DNA of 64,000 nt from Axinella damicornis (Eukaryota; Porifera; Demospongiae; Axinellida; Axinellidae), in contig OZ007510.1 in the NCBI GenBank assembly GCA_963931865.1, positions 8,099,399 to 8,163,398 on the forward strand, in the 5' to 3' direction. The notes beneath the pieces are model-generated. The model was not told the DNA's origin. It did no database searches and saw nothing but the letters and a program-made list of their open reading frames with translations. Below are positions 1 through 10,800 of this stretch, in pieces. Made by a program: the position numbers and the translations under genes. The first letter of the stretch is position 1; the number at the start of each line of letters is the position of its first letter.

Positions 1-663
1 AAGTTGAGTACACCTTTTAAGTGCTGCTGTACAAGTACATGGCTTCATAATGGCTTCTACAAAACCATACTACATGTACTAGACCCTGTCTCACCTTTCA
101 GTTTGCTTGCTCTGCCCACAACATCCTGTGAATGAGAAATTAGGCTCAAGTTATTACTGAAAGGAAGATTACATTGTACTCATGCATAGACTGGATGGGT
201 ATCCAGGCATGCAGTTATATAGCAATTACTACAAAATTAATACATGTATACACACTGGAACGTTTGGTTCTTTGATCCTACGGGATTCTGGAGGGTATTA
301 CTGAAGCCACCTATGACCTATTGCATGTACAGTTCATTAGTTGTTGATATTCATAGACATAAATATAAGAATGCTGCTACAATGCTACATACCAAGTAGC
401 CAAACAAAATTTGATTCCTCATAACTATACCTGCACTGTGCCAAAAGATCTCATTCCCATACCATTCCCATCTCATTCCACTTGTGATAATAGTGTACCC
501 TTGTCCCAGGCCCACGCCCAGCTTTTCGTTGCTAACTGTATGGGAGAGCCTGGGAAAGAGGGTAATCATAGGGCTTGCAATACATTACTGCAGCAACAAT
601 TACCATAACTTTCTTTTCACAAACATAATAATGTGCAGAAAATAAATAAAAAACACAATACAA
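1..663. other. No gene seen; degenerate hairpin-transposon remnant
   Basis: There is no convincing exon. The part at about 480-570 (ttgtcccaggcccacgccc, agcttttcgttgc, then agcctgggaaagagg) resembles a decayed copy of the hairpin MITE family described elsewhere. The rest is presumably 3' flank of gene A. Confidence 0.5.
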
Positions 664-3600
664 TCACTGTGCTTGATCAAGTGTACAATACAGACGAAAT
701 TTCAGACAGTCATCCTTCAAGTATTGAACCATAGAATCAGAGTCTTGTTCGAGTTCAGAGTGCGAAATGAATCTAGAACAGCCCCACCCGTAGTTCTTCT
801 CACCAATGGTTACTCGACAACCATAGTCACAATCTTTATCATAGGAATAGTCATACATGTGGTGATTTTCGTCGGCAATCTGGTTAAGGAGTTCAACTGT
901 AATTTTCCCTTGAAATGGCCATGAGAGTTCATCGTCATATTTCCCTTTCATAATGCGGGTGAACAATGACAAGTGAGTTCCTTTTGCTTTCCCAGAGCCA
1001 TTAGCATAAACCTGGACACACATTTTGTATCCCCATGGATGGATGTAGAACGGCTCACTGTACCAATCTCTATCATTTTTCTTACGGTGTTCAAATGTAT
1101 TCATTGTGAGTAGTAGTGGCTCTGACGTAAAAGCTTGCTTGTTTTCTTCTTTACCTTTGCGCTGAAGCTTCATGCTGAGCTCCTCTATTTGTCTGCTCTG
1201 TTCCTCTATTTGTCGGTTCCGTTCCTCTAGTTGTCTGTTCTTTTCCTCAAGTTGTCTGCTCTGTTCCTCTATTTGTCTGTTCTGTTCCTCTATCTGTCTA
1301 CTCTGTTCCTTTACCTTCTTAGCAAGAAGCTGTATGTGGTGGGTCTGCTCTTCTTTCATGTGGGTCACTGTATCTGTGCGGCTCATTCGAACCATGCACC
1401 CGGCGTAGCTAAACTCACACGGAATGCTGCAGCCAGCAAGCAAATGCTTCTCGAGTTCCCCCAACTCTCCTGTCCAATCACACCCAATATCTTGGTATGT
1501 GCATCGAACTTGCAATTGATTGAGAGATCGCTGTAGCTTCTTGTCAGGAAATGTACTAAGTTCAGTGTTACATTCTGGGCATGGTTTTTTCACTGCTTGG
1601 ACCCATCCAATACACATTTTACAGAAGATATGGCCGCATTGTGTTTGTTGGGGCTCACGGAGTACTAGCTGACAGATGGAGCATTCAGTCTGAAGGATTT
1701 CTGGCGGAGGGGTGACAAACTCACAGTCATAGCCACCAAATTCTGGAGAAGGAGTTCTGCTCGTACATGGTTCATCTCCGCCTTCTTCTTTGGGATCAAA
1801 GGGTTTTCCCTATAAGGAAATCATTTTCTTAAGAGTAAAATTATAACCAGTAACAGCAAGAGGCATGATGACATCATCATCATTGCCGCATGATGATGAT
1901 GTCATCAGGCAATGATGATGATGTCATCAGGCAATGATGATGATGTCATCATGCGCTTTTGGTAACATGCAGTTATATGAGTCTTACCTTTGACTCTATG
2001 ATGTGCCTCTTTGGGTCAGGCTGGTCCATCTCCAGATCCTCTTTTAACTTCCTTTTCCTGTGCAGTTCAGGTAACATACTAGGTACCTGTATGTAGTGTA
2101 CGTATGTGTGTGTATGAAATTCCAGTGATTGCATCAGTGCATTTGTAAAAGTGCCGTGGCTTACTTTGGGTTAATGCAAACTTAATGGACCCTTGCAATG
2201 TCTACAAAACTTCCAAAACAAACATCTGGCTCCACAAGTTTGCAGAGCAACACCTCTGATTGCACTGATTACAGCTACACTTCCACATTCCTATATGGGT
2301 TTCAAATACCATCATCACAAAGGCTTAGGTTAACAGTTGTGTATGCTTACTGGTGTAGTCTTTTTGTCATCATAAACACAGTGGTCCCCCACTGTCACCT
2401 TCAGGATGCGATGTTTACGGAAAAAGTCGGTATCGACCGTTGCTGTCTTGACAAGCTGTGGAATCAGTCCTGATGGAACAAGCCATGTGATGGACACACA
2501 GCCTTTGCGAATACGATCAAGCAAGGCTGTGGGGGGAGAATCGGGCATAAGATAGTGACCGGAGAATGCCTCCCACAGCTCAGCAAGGTATTGTAGGCAG
2601 CAGTGGTCGATGAGATCAAGCTTCAATTCTACTGGACAGCAGTATCGACGGTCGTACTTTGCTTTCTCAGGTGGAGAAGGCATCATATCAGTGTCAACCT
2701 CAGGCTCAAAGAAATCCTCAACATTTGTTATAAGAAGGTACGACTTGACATCTTTTCGGTAGTTTTGGATCCAATTCTTCATCTCAGAGTCGCCCGCACC
2801 ATACGTCTTCACAATTTTTTCAAGTGGGCTATAATGGTAATAGTCCCACAGGCCATGGCGAGTGATGGCCTCAAAGATTTCTGTCAAACTCGTGGGAAGT
2901 GGGGGGATACAATCTCCTGGACGGAACTGAGTTTTGACAAAGAGCCAAATGTTCTTGACATCAACTCCATGTTCCAGCTTGCCACACACCTTTGTCTGCA
3001 AATCGGCAAACTTGCTGTTGATGGTTTGAAGGTTTTCACATGCAAAAACAGAAGACTTGCTCATGTTTTCCTTAGGTGAAACTGGAATAAATAAAAGGAT
3101 AGTTACGTACAATTAATGGTAGGCTAATTAGACCACGAAGACAATTTACATGCACAAAGGGACATAAATATTGCAGGATATCATATTACATGCCCTGATT
3201 TACATAAAGCATGCCAAATAGTATAATAGCCAGGAGCAATGTCTCTGTTTCAGTGGAAGACTCGCAAATTGCAAAATCACATGGTTAATTTTCATTCTAG
3301 CATTCCTGAACACATATACTAATAGATGCCACCAACGAATATGTGCCGCACAATCGGAAGTATTTAGCAAAATGAACGCCACCCTCTAATAAACGCCACA
3401 GCCAGTATGTGAGTCAAGCATGTGAGCAAAGTATTGAAACACGCGTGGACACTTGTAGTATTCGTCCAAGACAGTTTCAGTCTCCTTCAACTCATTTTCA
3501 TCCTCCTCCACAAAGGGATCTTCCTCGTCAGTAACTCCGGAGAGATGCGGCTTGGCAGTCTATTACATGTACAAGTGGTCATGCACCATGACAACATTCA

Positions 3601-5188
3601 TTTTCCCGAAAGCTCACTTTGGAAAAACAAATCGACATAAGACGGCTGGTGAGGAGGAAGATCCGGCACAACAAAACGTGAGCAGCCAAACTGCATGCAA
3701 TGAGCACCTCCACATTGGTGCCACACCCCCAATTGCATATGACTGATATCCCACACCTACAGTATTATAAGGCGACAAAAAAAGTGGTACAGCCAAAACC
3801 ATACTGGCCGTACCGGTCGCACCGGTGGTACTGGTCACACCGGCCCTGTTCTATTGACAGAAATGGGCCACCCAGTGCAAACCAACCTTCAAGAGCAAAC
3901 ACGGCCATGTGCTTCACCCTATGGGTGACACCCACCCCACTCTATATGCTAATGCAGAACCTATCTCCCAAGGTTGTCAGAAGCTGAGTATCGATGGCAC
4001 ATTAATGCACTCATGGCCCTTAAAAGTGTAACAGTGAACATGTTACGTACTGATGCTGGGAGAAAGCACTGGAGAAAAGAGTGGAGAAAAGAGTGGACCT
4101 GGGGAAGGACATAGATATAACCAAGTTTATTAGAGAGTATACAATCCACAGGCATGCACAGGCACCTTAACCCTTTACCAACATACAGGCATCATGAGAC
4201 TTTCAGTTTCATGATGTCACATCCGACAATGTCATTTGGAGAGTGAGTTAGAGCATAGATATTGGACTCTAATATCTATGGTTAGAGTCACGAATGTAGA
4301 AAGCATGGCTGTGTGCAGTTCTGTGTGCAGTTCCGTGTGAAGTTTTGAGGATGAAAACCGATAGGAACCTATAATCTAGGGTATAACTACAAAATTGACC
4401 TCCAATGTCTACAGTTGGTAAAGGGTTAATCAACAAAGGGTGCATGCACTATATAGCACCAGTTAACCTACTTGCAGTTCCTCCAGTACTTGTGCCAGGG
4501 GAAATGGGTGGGCCTGGGAGTACAAAGAGTAATAACATATTGCATGAATGCAGCGGCATGTAGTTTGCGAACATTATGTCAAGTTTTACAACAATATAAT
4601 ATATGTCCAACTACACCTTGTGACTTACATGCAGTTCCTCCTATGTACTTCCGATGTATTCTCTCAGCCAACGTGTTCTCTCTCATCGTTTGAAGAGCTT
4701 TCACCACATTCTCCCATGAGGCCCTGGGTGTGCATCGCAGCCACAGAGAAAAGGTTTCCTGCCTCCATCGACTACACCCTTCAGTAGGGTGGCTGCTCTC
4801 AATCCCGTCTAGTTCATAGTCTCGCACACCAAGGTTGAGTCCCAGACTACGCCAGTCACGTACACCAATCAGCTCATTACATAGGATCGCCGTATCCAGT
4901 GTTCCTGTAGTTGACAACATTCAAGAGTCAAAGCAAATGCACTGCTGCAAGCAGATCTTCACAACTAGATTATGCCCTTACATCATCGACCTGTACTCAC
5001 TGAATATTAACACAGATAGCTACGGCTTGATCCTAGATCAAAATTTCGAGAAACATCTTTCAGGCAACAGGGCTAGCAGTACATATTGCTCCATTGCTAA
5101 GGCAGGACCTGCATGAAAACCTAGCTACGGGTGCAGTGAGGTAACTATAATTTACATCCACCAAGGGAAGGACTTTACCTTCAGCCAT
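664..5188 (-). CDS. Gene A: Death domain - helical module - RING - TRAF zinc finger - coiled coil - MATH fusion protein
   Basis: Five-exon model, read on the minus strand: 5188-5179, 4904-4629, 3081-2351, 2086-1988 and 1809-664, all with GT/AG borders and matching phases (1,1,0,0). It gives about 753 aa. Exon 1 is only ATG GCT GAA G (MAE). Exon 2 (aa 4-96) is a Death domain with the usual W..LG..LG, IE, ETF..WL and ASW..VV.AL pattern. Exon 3 (aa 96-339) is an unrecognised helical module. Exon 4 is a short basic linker. Exon 5 holds a complete C3HC4 RING (about aa 415-453, C-G-H-I-F-C present), TRAF zinc finger (about 475-525), a coiled coil of near-perfect heptads (about 531-588) and a MATH domain (about 600-750). 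TRAF proteins normally act as trimeric cytoplasmic adaptors and E3 ligases; Death domains recruit other Death domains. A single protein with both is unusual. The three fused copies support each other's splice model. The tiny first exon is the least certain part. Confidence 0.8.
1861..1957. repeat. Palindromic gatgatgatgtcatc repeat in gene A intron 4
   Basis: An inverted copy (gcatgatgacatcatcatc, around 1863) faces three direct copies of a 28-bp unit containing gatgatgatgtcatcaggc (about 1889-1955). Together they can form a hairpin. A fragment of the same motif lies near 56725-56750. Confidence 0.75.
2351..3081 (-). other. Helical module exon of gene A (type I), family not recognised
   Basis: This 731-nt exon encodes about 243 aa between the Death domain and the RING part. 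Landmarks are LWDYYHYSPLEKIVKTYG, WIQNY..DVKSYLL, then a second half with YLAELWEAFS.HYLMP, SPPTALLDRI and CVSITWLVPS.LIPQL. It is the positional counterpart of the exon in genes B and D, although identity is low. I know no named family for it. Confidence 0.65.
4167..4429. mobile_element. MITE with TTAACCCTTTACCAAC terminal inverted repeats (gene A intron 2 side)
   Basis: The sequence TTAACCCTTTACCAAC at 4167 is mirrored by GTTGGTAAAGGGTTAA ending at 4429. The outer TTAA may be a target-site duplication. Related copies are at 20993-21132 and, decayed, at 14126-14739. Confidence 0.75.
4629..4904 (-). other. Death-domain exon of gene A (symmetrical phase 1-1)
   Basis: The exon is 276 nt (92 codons), flanked by CTACAG acceptor and GTAAGT donor. 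The Death-domain signature is visible: V.DWRSLGLNLG, then ELDGIE, ETFSLWL and ASWENVVKAL. The acceptor context (tcaactacag) is the same as in the matching exons of genes B and D. Confidence 0.8.
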
Positions 5189-5579
5189 GGCAGAAGTTGA
5201 GCGCAAAGTAATATCGATTGATTCAAGCAGGCTGCGGTCTGACTGAGAAAAAGGGGGTGGGTCAACGCCACGCCGCAGCGCAGGCCCCAGTTATTATCAC
5301 ATCCCATGCGGAAACGGGAAACGGTCTGGTACTTCATCAACAGCCTCAGGACCTTCAGTATATTGTTGCTAGGACACTTCATGAATGTCTGAGTATAATA
5401 TTATGGTCTTGTGATTTTCCCGAAGTGGACATTTTTTCCACTGAAGACAAGAGAGTCTTGTGTGACTTGTGTGTGAATTATTACACTGTAGACTAGTGTA
5501 GTGCAGGAGCGCATAATAACCTGCTCTTATATATCAATATGTACATAATAGGTGCAGTATCCAGGCCTGCTGTGCATGA
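5189..5579. other. Upstream flank of gene A, no gene seen
   Basis: The stretch sits directly before the proposed first exon of gene A on the minus strand and may hold its promoter. I see no core promoter motif I would defend. Further along, 6429-7185 also shows no gene. Confidence 0.4.
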
Positions 5580-6428
5580 TAGTAGGGGTGTCTCTAATCG
5601 CTGGACTGAATGGTCCAATGGAACATGGGAGCAGAATATGGGACTGGATTTTCAACTGGAACATGGGACTAGATTTTCAACTGAAATGTGGGACTTGAAT
5701 TACGATTTTTCATCTGGAACATGGGGACTAAAACATGGGACTGAAGCATGGGAACTGGCCAAATTGCCTCGTTCAGGATAGGACAGAAGCTAGGATTACT
5801 CAGTTACTTTGCTAAATTTGCTCCATAGCCCGGCTGTTGAAGTATGCATCTTTCCTTAAGTTTGGACAGGTCAAAGGTCATGTGTAATTTAATGAGTGAG
5901 CTTCAGCCATAGGACAGGGGAATATTCCTTCTGTTATCTGTGCTTCAACAAAGGCTGGAGTTTGAGTTTTGCCCCAATAAATGCTCTCCTAATCCTTTTT
6001 AGGAGTTAAGCAGGAAAAGTATTCTGATTAGAGCTGGTACTTTCCCAGCAAATGAATGCATGTTGCCTCAGAAGAAAGCAGTGGATACAGTTCATGCTCA
6101 AAGCCTGCTTCATTCCCACCTGGAGTCAGCCATAGCCACCTTTGTTGAAGCTTATTAAATATGCATGTGACCTTTGACCTTTGTGAACTTGAGGAAAGAT
6201 ATTGTTTCTTCAACAGGTTATGGAGCAACTTCAGCAATGTATAACTGATCTGATAAAGTAATCCTACATGTAGCTTCTGTCCTACCCTGAACGAGGCATT
6301 TTAGCTATAGCAGTTTAGCCAGTTCCCACATTCCAGACCCATGTTCTAGTTTCAAGTTTCAGTTGAAATCTAATCCTCCCATGTTGCGGTGGAAATCCAG
6401 TCCAGCAATTAGAGACACCCTAGTACTA
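5580..6428. mobile_element. Fold-back (long inverted repeat) element, about 0.85 kb
   Basis: The left end (tagtaggggtgtctctaatc) is mirrored by the right end (gattagagacaccctagtacta-like, to 6428). Inner parts also mirror: ggacagaagctaggattact matches agtaatcctacatgtagcttctgtcc, and caggtcaaaggtcatgtg matches catgtgacctttgacc. The left arm also holds local direct repeats of a tttcaactggaacatggga motif (5640-5720). It lies upstream of gene A. Confidence 0.75.
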
Positions 6429-7185
6429 CCATAGATCGATGTTTCTGCTTCAACTGCATGGGATCCAGATTGCGTGATGTGGATGACAGCCCTGGAGGAT
6501 TGAAATAAATCAGATCTAGTATCATACATACATTGTGCATATCCGAATGTATGGTAGCTATACCATAATGCAAGCACTATTACGTTTGGAGGACTTCAAC
6601 CTGTTTTTTTGTTTGCTAATCTTTAGTAAGCAGCAGGTGAACAAGCCTGAGAATGAGGCTAGTTGTAATCAACCATCCCATGAAAATACACTTTGTTGCT
6701 GGCAATAACACAACAACATGCTGCATCTCGGATTTTAAGTGAGTCAGAGGTAACTATACAGTGTCTTATATAGCGCCACGAAGTGCATGGATTGATACGG
6801 CAATATGTTACTTATTACACTTGTACGTAATTGCATGTGGATGTGCACTCAATGCATATGGTGTATCTGCTGTGAAGCAATTATACAGTGCAAAAAGGAT
6901 CGTTTTTTTTTAGAATTGCAGAATTGCATAGTTGCACACATGGAATTACGTTAATCAGGCAGATAACAGAACAAAACTGTCTGACTCTACTGTGTGGCCA
7001 TGGCTGTTTACTCACTAAGGTATACTCCCTTAGCCATGCAGCTCTGGCCAGTATTGGCCACATTCATCCACTTAGCATAAGTAGAATGATAATTATTATG
7101 CAACCACCTCATGGCTTGAACAACATGAAGTCAGCTAGGTGCACAGACCCACCTGAACTTATTACTGATGCATTATGCATGCTAA

Positions 7186-7871
7186 CATGAGGAGAATTCA
7201 TAGAACCACCTCATCATGTCCTCAAATGATCACTCCCACCTTTACCTGCGGCCTTAGGAAGGCCAGCCCTCCACTGCAAATTGACCAGTAGGATTCCCCA
7301 CTAGGAGCATGGGCTGGCAAACTCAAGTGGGGCTTGTCTGGGTCAAAGAACTCATGCTGACACAAGCAAACCTGCTATCGTATAATCACTCCCATGACTA
7401 CCGATGGCTTTGGGAAGCCCGACCCTCACCCAAAACTAACCAATGAGATTTCTACATGCGGACAAGCATAATGAAATTTGCCTGGCTCTGCGATAGCTCA
7501 CCCAAAACTAACCAATGGGATTTCTACATGTGGACAAGCAAAATGAAATTTGCCTGGCTCTGCGATAGTCATGACAGCAATGACGTGGCAAAGTGCATCG
7601 ATCAATTGGACTTCAAGTCAACATCCACTTGGTACGACCCAAGCTGACCAATGGGACTGCTACATGTAGACAAGGTTGTGAATTTGCCTGGATTCATGAC
7701 AGTTCTGACGTAAAATTCGATTGCTTGAAGTGGAAGTCAACATCCGCTATGGTTGCCATGTCTATTCTTGATAAAAGGGGGTGTTGTGGGCACGCAACAG
7801 AAAGACAACTACCTCACAATTTCTCCAAGCGCTGATACTTCTACTGAAAGGTTGACAAACAACTCCCTCAA
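7186..7871 (+). repeat. Conserved non-coding block upstream of small gene, copy 1
   Basis: The block begins catgaggagaattcatag and matches 22165-22665 and 39460-39960 closely. It contains caccttatcatg-like and cactcccacctttacct motifs and a 'ccaatgggattgctacatg' motif. In this copy a 60-70-bp part (around 7436-7560) is internally duplicated. A splice donor (cctcaaggtaat) ends it, so it may be promoter plus 5' UTR of the small gene. Confidence 0.6.
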
Positions 7872-8341
7872 GGTAATATATTATAGCTTGTTACATGATT
7901 AGCTCTCTGCATGGAATGCTTAATTAAGATACAGATTGATTCTAGCTAGCTACATGCTGAGTTTGAAAAGAAAAAAACAATGGTGACATGGTGAATTGGG
8001 AAGTGGTCAGATGCTACCATCTGCATACTACTAGTAGCAGCTGACCCACATATATACTTAATCACTCTTCACTCTGTAAAGAAGGAAGAATTGCATGGAT
8101 ATTTGATACATCTCCGTGCCTGTAAGCGCAACAACACCTTTCTAAAATGCATGCAGAGGCTAAAAACTATGGATCAGTAGTTGGCTGTCCCATGAATTTC
8201 AGTTGACAGGAAGGTAGCTATGTATATAATACACTTGTACATTAACATAGTGCTAGCAAAAATTAATGTGAAGTAATTACTGAATCCTTTATGTATTGTA
8301 CAGTTCCTCAATCTTCTCCACAAGTTTGAACCACAAAGGAA

Positions 8342-8431
8342 ATGGCCGATAAACCACCTGACACTAACAAAGAGGACCAGGACTCTAACAAAGAGGACCC
8401 GGACACAAACAAATCTGATGGCAATGGATGA
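8342..8431 (+). CDS. Small acidic peptide gene, copy 1 (hypothetical, 29 aa)
   Basis: An exon starts at 8304 after a TTGTACAG acceptor, reads ATG GCC GAT and stops at TGA 8429-8431. The 29-aa product has two NKEDxD repeats and ends in SDGNG. A good donor (GATGTAAGT) follows at once, as in a spliced transcript. It has the same position and upstream block as the small genes at 22.8 and 40.1 kb, whose products end in DGNC or NGNW at the same site. I recognise no family; it could be non-coding. Confidence 0.35.
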   Translation: MADKPPDTNKEDQDSNKEDPDTNKSDGNG

Positions 8432-8571
8432 TGTAAGTTGTATGGAAACTGTAATGAGTTCTTGCTGAACTGCATAATTATCTAACTATCATAGTTGAAG
8501 TTCGAATCATTCTGTAATTGCTAAATAGTGTCATAAACACAACCAGTATACTAGTGCAAGGGGGGTTTGCT

Positions 8572-8652
8572 TAGCCTCATTCCCATTCCCACACTCAGCT
8601 TTTCGTCGCTTGCAGTGACGAAAAGCTGGGCATGGGACTGGGAATGAGGCTA
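8572..8652. mobile_element. Hairpin MITE (TAGCCTCAT...ATGAGGCTA)
   Basis: This is an 81-bp near-perfect hairpin: tagcctcattcccattccc and cagcttttcgtcgct are mirrored by gacgaaaagctggg and gggaatgaggcta. Confidence 0.8.
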
Positions 8653-10800
8653 GGGGTTGCTCCCATCTAGGCACAGCTGCAGTTCACTTTCACCTTGTTT
8701 GTTCAACCCAGATTACATTCTGTACTCTATCTGTTCTGCACCTGACTGTAAATTTTAGTGGTGATTTTGAGCGGCTTTGTACATTGACTTTTGACCAATT
8801 GTGGTCACATCTGTGACTATAGACTCGATTAATTGGAGTGACCCCACTTGATGTGACCTTCATTGAATATCATATTTCTCTTTTCAATTCAGGCTGTCCA
8901 GGTCACAGTAGTCTCAGGCTGAACATAGCAGTATGAACAATGGCTGACCTCGAAGATATAGACACACACAAGTAGCCTTTCTTTTATAGATGTTTATTTT
9001 AGCATGGATTAAACCTACTGTTCCTGATTATGAAGGTCATGTATCCAGTACGTGTACGTTTTAGGGTTTAGTTTTAGCCATTTGGGGGGTGTAATTTCAT
9101 TGAGGTGGGATACAAGCTGGAAATTTTAATCACAGAGTGGACACTCAGAGGTACTGGTCACTCCCATGGCCTATTGGTTACGGTAACAAGGTGTAAGGCT
9201 ATTCTAGCTTTGGTCCCAGGCCTTACCCTGTTCTTCAGTTTGCGTTGACAACAATACACGAGTGGCTCTCAGACAAATAAGGCCTGAAGCCAACTGACAG
9301 TAACTGATGCAACCAAACTTATAGGTTGAACGTAGATTTTTTCAGTAAGGTAATTCAATATACATTTATCTTGTAGCAAGTGTGAGGTACACAGAACACT
9401 GCCCTGATGGCAGCTGCATGTTTTAACAAGTTCTGCATAGCTAGTAACTTGGACACGCCCAACTGAGAACTGCAGTCTCTTGGAACATACAATTAAGGAA
9501 TACAGTGATGTAAACAGGCAATCCTATGAATCCTTATGATATTGACTCCCTGGCTGGGAACAAAAGCTCAGATGATCCTGAATAGCTTTCCATAATGCTA
9601 TTCAACTTTTGTCCTCCCAAGGAGACAGGGAGGGGTCTACACAGTAAACTAGATACTGAATGTATTCATAATCCAATTCTGTCCTTCACCAGAGACCAGC
9701 CTATACTCAAAGGAATTTTGAATTCACACACTACAGCCAGAAGTATAGCATTTTTGGTTAGGGTATCGATCAGTTCAATCCAAATGGAACCAATGCCAAT
9801 GAATAATGGCAGAAGTTTGCACTAAAGGCAGAGTCCTTGCTACAGTCTTGCAACCTACCTACTCTGGCCAGCAGAAGGAACTGTACCTCTTGTATATATA
9901 TCAAGTCATAAATGGTCATTTAATTTTCCCAACGCACCTATATGAGGGATGGAACATGCCTCAAAATCTGAGAAACTCTAGTAGCTACTCTTGCATTTCA
10001 GAGGCCATTCATCTGCACAAATGCCAAGCAGCACATATTATTATAACTGTGAGTCTTTGCTTTTAGTATTGTGTCACACATAACAAAATGGTTTGTATAC
10101 ATTTGTAACTTAAATTGTTCTTATACTAGCAAGCTTTGGCTATGCCACATACCTCCGCCCCGCCCCCAACTCACTACACATGTACCTGGAAACAGGCCAG
10201 GCCATTGTCCATTGTGTGTCTTCAAAATGAGGATCTGCACCCCATCCTGACCAGGAGACAGATTCCCTCTATAGCTTTGTAGAGTGTGCAGGTGTGTGAA
10301 AATTATAGCAGTAATCAATGAGTAATCATTGAACTGTGATTAACCAGTATGCAGACATAGCTGATTGGTTGATAACCCTGATCCCGAGTAGCATCAGTCC
10401 AAGGCTGTAAGGGAGACTGGGAATGAGGCTAGGTCCTGAGATACAACTTCTGTTGGCTAAAATCAATTCATGTTTCCAAGCCATTTGTCCTCCAGCCTGG
10501 GAATGAAACTATAGACCTAGTTGAGCCATGCCACAGATTGAATGACACGCTGCACCATGGCCACATCTGCTTTTCATTTCAGGTGCGGATGCTCGCTCGC
10601 TCAAGTGACATTACAGATTTGTTCATGTAAAAAGAACAAACTACAACAATCTAAGCATGTTGCTGAGATAAATAATACATTACGTGCTATTTGGGGAATC
10701 TCTATTATGGTACAGGGACATATAAATGTAATGGTTTGGTGGATCCGTGAAAATGGAGGAAACAAAATAACCACGTACTACTTGAATCTGCAAACAATCA
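8653..10800. other. Intergenic, no gene recognised
   Basis: Short ORFs at 9595-10066 show no domain and no supporting splice logic. A possible 3' UTR exon of the small gene starts near 8894 (ttcaattcag acceptor). 'gggaatgaggctagg' ends near 10420-10435 and 10498 are transposon scraps. Confidence 0.4.
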
